Notes: a model not told the origin generated them from the sequence alone. A stretch of DNA of 64,000 nt from Sphingobium estronivorans (GCF_008692605.1 NZ_LFCT01000017.1:62001-126000), one strand, 5' to 3'. Positions 26,949 to 35,956 are shown, numbered from the stretch's first letter. Numbers and translations: made by a program.

Positions 26949-28661
26949 TTAGCCTTCGTTCTTGGCCTTCAGCGCTTCGCCAAGGATGTCGCCCAGCGAC
27001 GCGCCGCTGTCGGACGAGCCATACTGCGCCACAGCCTGCTTCTCTTCGGCGATCTGCATCGCCTTGACCGAGAAGGTCGGCTTCTTGGCGCGGTCGAAAC
27101 CGGTGACCATGGCGTCGAACTTCTGGCCGACCTGGAAGCGTTCCGGACGCTGTTCGTCGCGGTCGCGGCCAAGGTCGCTGCGTTTGATGAAGCCGGCAGC
27201 GCCGTCTTCGCCAGCCTGGACTTCCAGACCGCCGTCGCGGACTTCCAGAACCGTCACGGTGACGATCGAGTTCTTGTTGAGGCCGGCAGCCGCAGCAGCA
27301 GTGCCACCAGCGGCAGGACCGCCACGCTCAAGCTGCTTCATGCCGAGGCTGATGCGCTCCTTCTCGACGTCGATGTCGAGAACGACGGCCTGAACCGTCT
27401 CGCCCTTGCGGTGCAGAGCCAGAGCGTCTTCGCCCGAAATGCCCCAGGCGATGTCCGACATGTGGACCATGCCGTCGACGTCGCCGTCCAGGCCGATGAA
27501 CAGGCCGAATTCGGTCGCGTTCTTGACTTCGCCCTCGACGGTCGAACCGATCGGGTGACGTTCGGCAAAGCTGTCCCAGGGGTTGTTCTGAGCCTGCTTG
27601 AGGCCGAGCGAGATGCGGCGCTTTTCGGGATCGACTTCCAGAACCAGAACTTCGACTTCCTGGCTGGTCGAAACGATCTTGCCGGGGTGGACGTTCTTCT
27701 TGGTCCAGGACATTTCCGAAACGTGGACCAGACCTTCGATGCCCGGCTCCAGTTCGACGAACGCACCATATTCGGTGATGTTCGTGACGCGGCCCGACAG
27801 CTTCGCACCGACCGGGTACTTGGCGGCGGCGCCTTCCCACGGATCGCTTTCCAGCTGCTTCATGCCGAGGCTGATGCGCTGGGTGTCGCGGTTGATGCGG
27901 ATGATCTGGACACGGACGGTGTCGCCGATGTTGATCATCTCGTTCGGGTGGTTGATGCGCTTGTACGACAGGTCGGTGACGTGCAGCAGACCGTCGATGC
28001 CGCCCAGATCAACGAACGCACCGTAATCGGTGATGTTCTTGACGACGCCCTCGATGATCTGACCTTCGGCCAGCGTCTGGATGAGGCCGCTGCGCTGTTC
28101 GGCGCGGGTTTCTTCCAGAATGGCGCGGCGCGACACGACGATGTTGCCGCGGCGGCGATCCATCTTGAGGATCTGGAAGGGCTGAGGAATGTCCATCAGC
28201 GGGGTGACGTCGCGAACCGGGCGAATGTCGACCTGGCTGCCGGGCAGGAACGCCACGGCGCCGTCGAGGTCGACGGTGAAGCCGCCCTTGACGCGGCCGA
28301 AGATGACGCCTTCGACGCGGGCGCTTTCGGTGAACTCCGCTTCGAGCTTGTCCCAGGCGGCTTCGCGGCGCGCGCGGTCGCGCGACAGCATGGCTTCGCC
28401 ATGGGCGTTTTCGACGCGGTCGACATAGACTTCGACTTCGTCGCCGACCTTCAAGTCAGCCTTCTGGCCGGGTGCGGCGAATTCGCGCAGCGGCACGCGG
28501 CCTTCCGACTTCAGGCCGACGTCGATCAGCGCCATGTCGTTTTCGATGCCGGTCACGGTGCCCTTGACGACGCGGCCTTCGAAGCCGCCGTCCTCACCGC
28601 CGAGAGAATCATTGAGAAGCGCGGCGAAATCGTCGCGCGAGGGGAATGCCGTAGAGGCCAT
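26949..28661 (-). CDS. rpsA: 30S ribosomal protein S1
   Basis: A 570-residue protein with six S1 repeats; 'GAFVDLGGIDGLLHVTDLSYKRI' and 'GAFVELEPGIEGLVHVSEMSW' mark repeats 3 and 4. S1 binds mRNA leaders and docks on the 30S subunit. The start MASTAFPSRDD was chosen because GAAGGA lies about eight bases upstream; a start 15 bases earlier lacks one. It is flanked by terminators on both sides (one ending cmk, one ending rpsA), so it is probably transcribed alone, although its position after cmk is conserved in proteobacteria. Confidence 0.98.
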   Translation of the reverse strand: MASTAFPSRDDFAALLNDSLGGEDGGFEGRVVKGTVTGIENDMALIDVGLKSEGRVPLREFAAPGQKADLKVGDEVEVYVDRVENAHGEAMLSRDRARREAAWDKLEAEFTESARVEGVIFGRVKGGFTVDLDGAVAFLPGSQVDIRPVRDVTPLMDIPQPFQILKMDRRRGNIVVSRRAILEETRAEQRSGLIQTLAEGQIIEGVVKNITDYGAFVDLGGIDGLLHVTDLSYKRINHPNEMINIGDTVRVQIIRINRDTQRISLGMKQLESDPWEGAAAKYPVGAKLSGRVTNITEYGAFVELEPGIEGLVHVSEMSWTKKNVHPGKIVSTSQEVEVLVLEVDPEKRRISLGLKQAQNNPWDSFAERHPIGSTVEGEVKNATEFGLFIGLDGDVDGMVHMSDIAWGISGEDALALHRKGETVQAVVLDIDVEKERISLGMKQLERGGPAAGGTAAAAAGLNKNSIVTVTVLEVRDGGLEVQAGEDGAAGFIKRSDLGRDRDEQRPERFQVGQKFDAMVTGFDRAKKPTFSVKAMQIAEEKQAVAQYGSSDSGASLGDILGEALKAKNEG

Positions 28662-28790
28662 GCAGTTTTCCTTCACTCGTCATTACTGGCCTACCGGTTG
28701 TGTCCGGTGGTCTTTCAGGCCAAACCGCCCGCGCGCCCGAATAGCGCGCGAACATCCGTTCGGCCCTGACGAGTCGACGCCCCGTGGATA

Positions 28791-28823
28791 AGCGAAAAGG
28801 GCGCCTGGGAATCCCCGGCACCC
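28791..28823 (-). terminator. Intrinsic terminator of the aroA-cmk unit
   Basis: On the minus strand GGGTGCC pairs with GGCGCCC and an inner GGG-CCC extends the stem, followed by TTTTCGCTT. It begins ten bases after the cmk stop and separates cmk from rpsA. Confidence 0.75.
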
Positions 28824-28832
28824 GGCATCGCG

Positions 28833-29468
28833 TCAGGCCTGTTGCCGACGTTCCAACTGGGCGTCCACCAGTGCAATGGCCTGCTGGACGGCGGCGTCTA
28901 TAGTCAAATTGCTGGTATCGAGCAAGTCCGCTCCATCGGCCATGCGCAGCGGGGCATGGTCGCGGCTCATGTCGCGGGTGTCGCGGGCCTGAATGTCCGC
29001 GATCAGGCTGTCCATGTCGGGATGGCCGCCATGGGACAGGGCGTCGTCATAGCGGCGCTGGGCGCGGACGTGGACGCTGGCGGTGACGAAGATCTTGGCA
29101 TTGGCGTCAGGGGCAATGACGGTCGCGATGTCCCGGCCGTCGAGGATCGCGCCGCCGGGCTGGGTGGCGAAGTCGCGCTGGCGCTGCACCAGTGCCTGGC
29201 GGACGCTCTGGTGAATGGACACGCGCGAGGCGAGGGAGCCTACCGCTTCGCTGCGCAGGGCGGGGTCTGTCAGGACGGCATCCTCGAAATCGCAGGCGGC
29301 AAGGGCGTCCGCTTCATGATCGGGATCGCCGCCGGCCTTGAGGACCGCCAGTCCGACCGCCCGGTAGAGCAAGCCGGTGTCGAGGACGGGCAGGCCGTAA
29401 TGGTGGCCGAGCGCCTTGGCGATCGTGCCTTTGCCCGATGCGGCGGGGCCGTCGACGGCGATGATCAT
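28833..29468 (-). CDS. cmk: Cytidylate kinase
   Basis: A 211-residue nucleoside monophosphate kinase that makes CDP and dCDP from CMP and dCMP. The P-loop GPAASGKGT (7-15), the 'DTGLLYRAVG' motif and 'LDGRDIATVI' are typical of Cmk. The ATG overlaps the stop of the upstream membrane-protein gene (ATGA), with GGAAAGG before it, so the start is well fixed. It is the third gene of the aroA-membrane protein-cmk unit. Confidence 0.97.
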   Translation of the reverse strand: MIIAVDGPAASGKGTIAKALGHHYGLPVLDTGLLYRAVGLAVLKAGGDPDHEADALAACDFEDAVLTDPALRSEAVGSLASRVSIHQSVRQALVQRQRDFATQPGGAILDGRDIATVIAPDANAKIFVTASVHVRAQRRYDDALSHGGHPDMDSLIADIQARDTRDMSRDHAPLRMADGADLLDTSNLTIDAAVQQAIALVDAQLERRQQA

Positions 29469-29716
29469 GATGCTTTGCCTTTCCACAAGGCCTTGGCAAG
29501 GCCGATGAGGGCGATGACAGCCCAGATGATTTCCATCGCCATCGATGCGATGTTGAAGTGAACCGTCAGTGATGAAATGAGCAGCAGGGCGCCGACGAGG
29601 TTCAGCAAGTTGAAGAGCGTGAAATTCAGCGCCTTCGCCACATTGCTATAGGCATAGGCTGCAACCATCAGGCCGCTGCCGATCAGGCCTATGATGTTGG
29701 CGAGGTCGAAGATCAT
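29465..29716 (-). CDS. Small membrane protein, CBU_0592-like
   Basis: An 83-residue protein with three hydrophobic helices: 'IIGLIGSGLMVAAYAYSNV', 'LFNLLNLVGALLLISSL' and 'MAMEIIWAVIALIGLAKAL'. It fits the CBU_0592 group of small inner-membrane proteins, which has no assigned function. It is locked between aroA and cmk by four-base overlaps at both ends, so its output should track theirs. Nothing in the sequence suggests a transport or enzymatic role. Confidence 0.85.
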   Translation of the reverse strand: MIFDLANIIGLIGSGLMVAAYAYSNVAKALNFTLFNLLNLVGALLLISSLTVHFNIASMAMEIIWAVIALIGLAKALWKGKAS

Positions 29717-31023
29717 ACCATGGCGCCGAGTGTTTGCAGCAGGTGGGTGAAGCCGGGGAAGCTGGTGGCGACGGGGCGCATATCGTCGATGGCGACGCCG
29801 TTTTTCGACACAAGGCCCGCCACCGCGAAGCTCATCGCGATCCGGTGGTCGAGCTTGGTGAAAATGGGGCCGCCGCCGGGCAGAAGCGCGCCGCCGCTGC
29901 CCTGAATGACGATGCCGTCTTCCAGTTCCTCCACCTGAACGCCGATGGCACGCAGGCCGGTCGCCATGGTGGCGATGCGGTCCGATTCCTTGACGCGCAG
30001 TTCTTCCAGCCCGCGGAAGATGCTGCGCCCTTCCGCAAAGGCGGCGGCGATGAAGGCGACGGGATATTCGTCGATCATCGACGGGGCGCGGGCCGGGTCG
30101 GGTTCGATGCCTTTCAGAGACGACGCGGTGATGAGGAGGTCACCTACCGGCTCTCCCCCGACTTCGCGCGGATTTTCGATGACGATATCGCCGCCCATTT
30201 CACGCAGCAGGTCGATCAGGCCGGCGCGGGTCGCGTTGAGGCCGACATTGGCGATGGTGACCGTCGATCCGGGGACCAGCAATGCGGCCACCATCGGGAA
30301 GGCGGCGGAGGAGGGATCGCCGGGCACGATAATCGACTGCGGGCGGAGTTCGGCTTCGCCCTTCAGCGTGATGATCCGGGTGCCGTCGGCTTCGATCTCC
30401 ACATTCAGGTCTGCGCCGAAGCCCTTGAGCATGCGTTCGCTATGGTCGCGGGTCGGGATGGGCTCGACGATGCGGGTGGTGCCGGGGGCGTTGAGGCCCG
30501 CGAGAAGGATCGCGGATTTGACCTGCGCCGAGGCGACGGGGAGGCGATAGTCGAGCGGTACCGCCGGACAGGCGCCGCGCATGGTGAGCGGCAGGCGGTC
30601 GCCGGGACTGGTCGTGAAGCTGGCGCCCATGCGGGACAAGGGGTCGGTGACGCGGGCCATGGGGCGCTTGCTCAAGCTTGCGTCGCCCACGAAGGTCGCC
30701 GTGATCGCGTGGCTGGCGATCAGGCCCATCAGCAGACGGGTGGACGTGCCGCTATTGCCCATGTCGAGCGCGCTTTCCGGCTGGAGCAGGCCGCCGACTC
30801 CAACGCCATGGATATGCCAGATGCCATCGGCGTCGCGCTGAATGTCGGCGCCCATGGCGCGCATGGCAGCGGCGGTTGCCAGCACGTCCTCCCCCTCCAG
30901 CAGCCCTTCGACCCGGCTTTCGCCCACGGCCAGAGCGGAAAGCATCAGCGAGCGGTGCGAAATGCTCTTGTCGCCGGGCACGGTGATCGAGCCGGAAAGC
31001 GCCGGAGCGGCGGTGAAGGTCAT
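29713..31023 (-). CDS. aroA: EPSP synthase, class II type
   Basis: A 436-residue 3-phosphoshikimate 1-carboxyvinyltransferase, step six of the shikimate pathway. All four short motifs used to define class II enzymes are present: GDKS (17-20), SAQVK (165-169), RDHSE (192-196) and NATR (263-266). The whole protein reads closer to the Agrobacterium CP4 enzyme than to E. coli AroA. At the inhibitor-critical position it has Gly92 (GNSGTSTR), where CP4 has alanine. The ATG giving MTFTAAPALS was used; an upstream GTG (31053) is possible. It diverges from the FYDLN gene across about 175 bp. Confidence 0.96.
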   Translation of the reverse strand: MTFTAAPALSGSITVPGDKSISHRSLMLSALAVGESRVEGLLEGEDVLATAAAMRAMGADIQRDADGIWHIHGVGVGGLLQPESALDMGNSGTSTRLLMGLIASHAITATFVGDASLSKRPMARVTDPLSRMGASFTTSPGDRLPLTMRGACPAVPLDYRLPVASAQVKSAILLAGLNAPGTTRIVEPIPTRDHSERMLKGFGADLNVEIEADGTRIITLKGEAELRPQSIIVPGDPSSAAFPMVAALLVPGSTVTIANVGLNATRAGLIDLLREMGGDIVIENPREVGGEPVGDLLITASSLKGIEPDPARAPSMIDEYPVAFIAAAFAEGRSIFRGLEELRVKESDRIATMATGLRAIGVQVEELEDGIVIQGSGGALLPGGGPIFTKLDHRIAMSFAVAGLVSKNGVAIDDMRPVATSFPGFTHLLQTLGAMV

Positions 31024-31199
31024 GGGGGTAGGCTGGTCTGAAGAAGCGGTCACGGTCAATCCGTCTGCAAAACTTGAAAAAATGCGCCCGGCTTTTGACA
31101 GCGCGGTTTGGCTATGGCAAGGCGCCGTCTCTTCGCGGGCGACCCAGTCGTGCCGCGTAATATCTATTTTGAGCACTCGCGAGAAGGACAAGGCCGGAC

Positions 31200-31535
31200 A
31201 TGGTCAAGGCTGAATGGGGCACGAAGCGTACCTGCCCGAAATGCGCCACGCGCTTCTACGACCTGGGCAAGGATGACCCGGTCACCTGCATTAACTGCGC
31301 AACCGCCTGGGAACCCGAACCGGTGTTGAAGTCGAAACAGCCGCTGCCTTATGAGGAAGCGCCCAAGAAGGTCATCGAAACCGCTGACGGTGAACGCGAG
31401 ACGGCGGACGACGATCTGGACCTGGATCTGGACGTGGATGATGACGGCGATTCGCCGGATAATGACGTCGATCTGGGCGGCGACGACGATCTGGGTGTCG
31501 ACGCTGGCGGCGATGATGACGGCGACGACAATTAA
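31200..31535 (+). CDS. FYDLN-acid zinc-ribbon protein (TIGR02300 family)
   Basis: A 111-residue protein conserved next to aroA in alphaproteobacteria. The N-terminus holds a zinc ribbon (Cys12, Cys15, Cys30, Cys33) around the family motif FYDL (19-22). The last 40 residues are almost entirely Asp with Gly, a highly acidic and probably disordered tail. The function is unknown; a role in nucleic acid or ribosome binding is only a guess from the zinc ribbon. Confidence 0.92.
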   Translation: MVKAEWGTKRTCPKCATRFYDLGKDDPVTCINCATAWEPEPVLKSKQPLPYEEAPKKVIETADGERETADDDLDLDLDVDDDGDSPDNDVDLGGDDDLGVDAGGDDDGDDN

Positions 31536-31622
31536 TTGAATTTTGTGCTTGCCAAGGAGGAAGCCGCCACCTAATGGCAGCGACCTCCGAGGCGCCGAAC
31601 CCAACGGCGCCACACTGGAAAC

Positions 31623-31698
31623 GGGGCCTTAGCTCAGCTGGGAGAGCGCCTGCATGGCATGCAGGAGGTCAGCGGTTCGATCCCGCTAGGCTCCACCA
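31623..31698 (+). tRNA. tRNA-Ala (anticodon GGC), copy 1
   Basis: The acceptor stem is GGGGCCT with AGGCTCC. The anticodon arm is CCTGC-ATGGCAT-GCAGG with GGC, the T arm contains GGTTCGATCCC, and CCA is encoded. An A/T-rich inverted repeat (TTTTCGGT with ACCGAAAA) follows directly. Confidence 0.97.
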
Positions 31699-31774
31699 AA
31701 TTTTCGGTTTAACCGAAAAACGGACATGCGGCCGACGGCATTTGCCGGTCATGGCCTGATCCATTGGGATGCGG

Positions 31775-31780
31775 TATAAT
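31775..31780 (+). promoter_or_regulatory. -10 box of tRNA-Ala copy 2
   Basis: A perfect TATAAT ends 13 bases before the second tRNA-Ala gene, so this copy probably has its own promoter. No convincing -35 box is seen at 16-18 bases. Confidence 0.45.
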
Positions 31781-31793
31781 GCCGCGAAACGAT

Positions 31794-31869
31794 GGGGCCT
31801 TAGCTCAGCTGGGAGAGCGCCTGCATGGCATGCAGGAGGTCAGCGGTTCGATCCCGCTAGGCTCCACCA
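31794..31869 (+). tRNA. tRNA-Ala (anticodon GGC), copy 2
   Basis: Identical to copy 1 over all 76 bases, 171 bp further on. The 3' flank (TTTTCGATTTCACCGAAAA) is also similar to that of copy 1, showing that the duplicated unit included the processing or terminator hairpin. Confidence 0.97.
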
Positions 31870-31982
31870 ATTTTCGATTTCACCGAAAAACAAAAGCAGC
31901 AGCCGTCCGGGGAGATGGCTTCCGGCAAAACTCCCGAGCGCAGGCGAGGGCTGCGGTTATTCCTACATCCTTGAACAGCGCG

Positions 31983-32011
31983 CCCTGATCCGGTTCGGAT
32001 CGGGGCTTTTT
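31983..32011 (+). terminator. Intrinsic terminator downstream of tRNA-Ala copy 2
   Basis: CCCTGATCCG pairs with CGGATCGGGG around GTT, followed by CTTTTTG. It lies 113 bp past the second tRNA. Between them no gene is visible, so a longer precursor or small transcript is possible. The rest of the gap up to the GNAT gene shows nothing else I can support. Confidence 0.85.
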
Positions 32012-32136
32012 GCTTTGGTCCTTTGCGTGCCTGTAGGATTTGGACGATGACAGTGACATGATGAGGCCGCAGAAAAATGCGGCTGCGCGCCCAATTCCTT
32101 CCGCGATTTCCACGGTTCAATACGCTGATTCGGCGG

Positions 32137-32622
32137 TTAGCGGGACAAGCGACGCCGCATGAACTGCGATGCAGGATCGTAAAGGTCTGGCTGGCTTTCG
32201 ACTGCTGTAAAGCCTTGCGATGACCAGAAGCGATCGGCGCCGTTCACCGCCGTCAATGTGACCGTGTCGAATCCGGCTTTTGCGGCCTCGCTCAATGCCA
32301 GCATGGTACCCTTGACGCCTACGCCGCTGCCTCGGGCAACGGGCAGCAGGGCGATGTCATGCAGATAATAAGTGTCTGCATCATCGGGTAGGGCGCCCAG
32401 GGGCTTGTTCAGTGGCGGTGGCGTCCGGCTGTGCCAGGGATGCGCTATGAGATAGCCGACCGGCACTGCGTCGCGTTCCAAGATCAGGCAGCCCGAAGGA
32501 TACAGCGCCAGCCTTTCCGCATAGATGGCTTCGTCTTCCGTATACGGGCCATGGACGGCGTCGGAGATGGCTTTGACCGCTGGCAGGTCAGGCCCGCGCA
32601 TTGGCCTCCAATGACCGGTCAT
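32137..32622 (-). CDS. GNAT-family acetyltransferase
   Basis: A 161-residue GCN5-related N-acetyltransferase. The acetyl-CoA-binding 'YYLHDIALLPVARGSGVGVKGTML' (motif A) is around residues 85-108, and the C-terminal 'ANRFW-like' GADRFWSSQGF is typical of the fold. Substrate unknown. Its ATG overlaps the uvrD stop by four bases, so it is co-translated with the helicase, although a functional link is not evident. Confidence 0.9.
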   Translation of the reverse strand: MTGHWRPMRGPDLPAVKAISDAVHGPYTEDEAIYAERLALYPSGCLILERDAVPVGYLIAHPWHSRTPPPLNKPLGALPDDADTYYLHDIALLPVARGSGVGVKGTMLALSEAAKAGFDTVTLTAVNGADRFWSSQGFTAVESQPDLYDPASQFMRRRLSR

Positions 32623-34895
32623 GCAGGCTGCACGAAGCTGTCCATCACTCGCTTCCGTCCCGCCGTTTCAAAGTCGATCTCCAACTTGTTGCCTTCAATT
32701 TCCGCGACGGTGCCGTAGCCGAATTTTTGGTGGAAGACGCGCAGGCCCACGCTCATGTCGTCGCGGCCTTTATTGCCCAGCGATACTGCTGAGGTACGGG
32801 CTTCGACGATGCGGATGGGTTCCTTCGCGAATGGACCGCTTTGCTGGGCGCGTTGCCAGCCCGGGCCTCTTCCCGTTCCGCGCTGGACATTGGCAAAGGG
32901 GTCGGCCCGTTCCGACCAGTTGGCGCGCCAGAGCGAGGCGCCGCCGGACATGCTGCTTTCCTCCTCCACATGCTCGGGCGGGAGTTCGCCTACGAAGCGC
33001 GAGGGGATGGAACTGGTCCATTGGCCGTAGATGCGGCGGTTGGCGGCGTGGAGGACGATGCAGCGCCGCCGCGCGCGGGTGAGCGCGACATAGGCGAGGC
33101 GGCGCTCTTCCTCCAGGGAGTTCAGCCCGCCTTCGTCGAGTGCGCGCTGGGAGGGGAAGATGCCTTCTTCCCAGCCCGCGAGGAAGACCGTGTCGAACTC
33201 CAGCCCCTTGGCGGCGTGAATGGTCATGATCGTGATCTTGCGCTCGTCCGCCTGCGCTTCATTGTCCATGACCAGCGACACATGTTCGAGGAACGCGCCC
33301 AGCGTCTCATATTCCTCCATGGCGCGGGTGAGTTCGTTGAGGTTTTCGAGGCGGCCCGCGCTTTCGGCCGTGCGTTCGGCCTGAAGCATCGCGGTGTAGC
33401 CGCTTTCGTCCAATATCTGCCGGGCAAGTTCCGCATGAGGCAGTTGCGTCGCCCGGTCGCGCCAGCGGGCAAGGTCGCCGATAAACGCGCCCAACGACCG
33501 CCGCGCTTGCGGTGTCATCTCGTCGGTATCGAGTATGCGCGCGGCGGCGAGCGCCAGCGGGATGCCCTCGGCGCGGGCGAGGCGGTGGAGTTTCTCTACC
33601 GCCTTGTCGCCAAGGCCACGTTTGGGGACGTTGACGATTCGTTCAAAGGCAAGATCGTCGGCCGGCTGGTTGACCAGGCGCAGATAGGCCAGCGCGTCGC
33701 GGATTTCGGCGCGCTCGTAAAAGCGGAAGCCGCCGACGATGCGATAGGGCAGGCCGATCTGGATGAAGCGGTCTTCGAATTCGCGGGTCTGATGCTGGGC
33801 GCGGACGAGGATGGCGACTTCGTCCAGCGATTGGCCGCTGCGTTCGATCGATTCGATTTCATCGCCTACCCGGCGCGCTTCCTCCGGGCCGTCCCAGACG
33901 CCGATGATGCGGACCTTCTCGCCCACGTCGATCTCGGTCCAGAGCGTTTTGCCGAGGCGGTTGCCATTTTCCGCGATCACGCCGGAGGCTGCGCCGAGGA
34001 TATGCGGAGTCGAGCGGTAATTCTGTTCGAGGCGGACGATCTTCGCGCCCGGAAAATCCTTTTCAAACCGCAGGATATTGGCCACTTCTGCGCCACGCCA
34101 TGAATAGATGGACTGGTCGTCGTCGCCCACGCAGCAGATGTTCTTGCGTTGCTGGGCGAGCAGGCGCAGCCAGAGATATTGGCTGCTGTTCGTGTCCTGA
34201 TATTCGTCGACCATGATGTAACGGAACCGCTGTTGATAGCTTTCCAGCACATCGCGGTGGCGTTTGAGGATCGTCAGAACATGCAGCAGCAAGTCACCGA
34301 AATCACACGCATTTACGTCACGCAGACGGGCCTGATAGGCGGCATAAAGCTTCTGCCCACGGCCATTGGCATAGCCCTCGCTTTCGCCGGCGCCGATTTC
34401 CTCTGGCGTCCAGCCCCGGTTTTTCCACTGGTCGATAAGCCCCGCAAGCTGGCGGGCGGGCCACCGCTTTTCATCAATCCCCTCCGCCTGGATGAGTTGC
34501 TTGATCAGGCGAAGTTGGTCGTCGGTGTCGAGGATGGTGAAATTGGATTGCAGCCCGACCAGTTCGGCATGGCGGCGTAGCATCTTGGCGGCGATCGCAT
34601 GAAAGGTGCCGAGCCAGGGCATGCCCTCGACCGCCGGGCCGATCATGCGGCCGACGCGCTCGCGCATTTCGCGCGCCGCCTTGTTGGTGAAGGTGACGGC
34701 AAGGATTTCCGAAGGATAGGCGCGGCGAGTGGCGATCAGATGGGCGAGGCGGGCGGTAAGCGCCGCCGTCTTGCCGGTCCCCGCGCCCGCGAGGACCAGC
34801 ACCGGGCCTTCGGTGGTGAGTACGGCTTCCCGCTGGGGTTCGTTGAGGCCCTGAAGATAGGCGGGGTCGTCGGGCGAGGGAGCGGGCAGGGTCAT
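32619..34895 (-). CDS. uvrD: DNA helicase II, UvrD/PcrA type
   Basis: A 758-residue superfamily 1A helicase. In order: the Q motif near LNEPQREAV, Walker A GAGTGKT (37-43), 'AVTFTNKAA', Walker B 'VDEYQDTN', 'VGDDDQSIYSWRGA', 'LEQNYRSTPHIL' and 'MTIHAAKGLEFDTVFL'. A C-terminal Tudor-like module (about 710-758, 'VFHQKFGYGTVAEIEG') is present as in PcrA. It unwinds DNA 3' to 5' in nucleotide excision and mismatch repair and removes recombinase filaments. The upstream region (34896-34999) is shared with the divergent GFA gene. Confidence 0.97.
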   Translation of the reverse strand: MTLPAPSPDDPAYLQGLNEPQREAVLTTEGPVLVLAGAGTGKTAALTARLAHLIATRRAYPSEILAVTFTNKAAREMRERVGRMIGPAVEGMPWLGTFHAIAAKMLRRHAELVGLQSNFTILDTDDQLRLIKQLIQAEGIDEKRWPARQLAGLIDQWKNRGWTPEEIGAGESEGYANGRGQKLYAAYQARLRDVNACDFGDLLLHVLTILKRHRDVLESYQQRFRYIMVDEYQDTNSSQYLWLRLLAQQRKNICCVGDDDQSIYSWRGAEVANILRFEKDFPGAKIVRLEQNYRSTPHILGAASGVIAENGNRLGKTLWTEIDVGEKVRIIGVWDGPEEARRVGDEIESIERSGQSLDEVAILVRAQHQTREFEDRFIQIGLPYRIVGGFRFYERAEIRDALAYLRLVNQPADDLAFERIVNVPKRGLGDKAVEKLHRLARAEGIPLALAAARILDTDEMTPQARRSLGAFIGDLARWRDRATQLPHAELARQILDESGYTAMLQAERTAESAGRLENLNELTRAMEEYETLGAFLEHVSLVMDNEAQADERKITIMTIHAAKGLEFDTVFLAGWEEGIFPSQRALDEGGLNSLEEERRLAYVALTRARRRCIVLHAANRRIYGQWTSSIPSRFVGELPPEHVEEESSMSGGASLWRANWSERADPFANVQRGTGRGPGWQRAQQSGPFAKEPIRIVEARTSAVSLGNKGRDDMSVGLRVFHQKFGYGTVAEIEGNKLEIDFETAGRKRVMDSFVQPA

Positions 34896-34999
34896 AGGCC
34901 ATCAACTAAGGTGCGGAACGAAGGGCGGCAAGGGCGAGCGGCCTTGCGCCGGTCCGCCGTTTATGAGAACAAAAGCAGAATCATGCAAGGAGAAAGGCC

Positions 35000-35395
35000 A
35001 TGGTTACGGGGCGGTGCCACTGCGGAGCGATCCAGTATGAAGCGCGGGGCGAACCGTCCCATAGCGCGCTTTGTCATTGTTCCGATTGTCGGAAAAGTGC
35101 GGGAGCGCCCATGGTCGGTTGGACATTGTTCCCCGAAAACATGGTCACGGTCCACGGTGATCCGGTGAGTTACCAGTCGTCTGAACATGCGACGCGGCAA
35201 TTTTGTGGGACATGCGGCACAGGGCTGTTCTATCGCAATGCGGTGGCTTTTCCGGGCAGGGTGGATATCCAGTCGGCGACGCTCGATGACCAGTCGGCCT
35301 TTCCGCCCTCCATCCACGTGCAATTTGCGGAAGCCGCGCCCTGGATGGGATCGGCCCATGAATTGCCGAAATTCGATCGCTATCCAGAGGTTTGA
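35000..35395 (+). CDS. GFA/CENP-V zinc-binding protein
   Basis: A 131-residue member of the GFA family (named after the glutathione-dependent formaldehyde-activating enzyme). Zinc-binding cysteines are Cys6 and Cys8 (GRCHCG), Cys25, Cys27 and Cys30 (CHCSDC) and the FCGTCG pair near 69-72. The family binds glutathione adducts or simply carries structural zinc; no dehydrogenase gene is nearby, so a formaldehyde role is not supported here. AAGGAGAAAGG precedes the ATG. Confidence 0.92.
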   Translation: MVTGRCHCGAIQYEARGEPSHSALCHCSDCRKSAGAPMVGWTLFPENMVTVHGDPVSYQSSEHATRQFCGTCGTGLFYRNAVAFPGRVDIQSATLDDQSAFPPSIHVQFAEAAPWMGSAHELPKFDRYPEV

Positions 35396-35527
35396 AGCAA
35401 CAAGGTTCATCTGGCGGCGCGTCCGCCACGGTTCGTCGCCGTGGCTGGAACGCTGGCGTCACAATTCCGGTTTTTCCCTCAGCCCAAGCGGCGGAACGGG
35501 GTGAAGAACAAGGAAAGGATGATCCCG

Positions 35528-35956
35528 ATGAAATCGATCCTATTGGCGGGCGCGGCAATACTGACCTTTGGTGCCGGCGTCGCGGTCGCGCAGGACATGC
35601 CTGCGTCCACGCAGCCGCCGGCGACCGAAATGCCGCCTCCGCCCGATCAGGCCGCGCCGCCTGCGCCTCCTTCAGCGCCGGCCACGCCGGCTCCCGGCAT
35701 GGATCCCAATGCGGGGCAGCCGACCGGTGCCGTACCGCCGGATACAGGCATGGCGCCCGCGCCTGCGGGCGTGCCCAAGGACCCGACCGCGCCTGTAGGC
35801 ACTTCGGCCAATCCTGCAACAGTCGGTGGCAATATGACGCCGCCTCCGACCGAGGCGAAAGACTATCCGATGTGCAGCAAGACGATACAGGATAGCTGCA
35901 TCAATCCGAGCGAGGCTCCGCGGGCGATGAAGAAGGCGACGCGCAGGCATCGGTAG
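35528..35956 (+). CDS. Proline-rich secreted protein, unknown function
   Basis: A 142-residue protein with a signal peptide (about 1-21, ending AVA-Q). It is followed by about 85 residues dominated by Pro, Ala, Thr and Gly, then a short C-terminal part with two cysteines eight residues apart (MCSKTIQDSC) that could form a disulfide. The extended Pro-Ala region suggests a periplasm-spanning or wall-associated linker. AGGAAAGG lies about nine bases before this ATG. Its end overlaps the end of the converging regulator gene by 56 bp. Confidence 0.75.
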   Translation: MKSILLAGAAILTFGAGVAVAQDMPASTQPPATEMPPPPDQAAPPAPPSAPATPAPGMDPNAGQPTGAVPPDTGMAPAPAGVPKDPTAPVGTSANPATVGGNMTPPPTEAKDYPMCSKTIQDSCINPSEAPRAMKKATRRHR

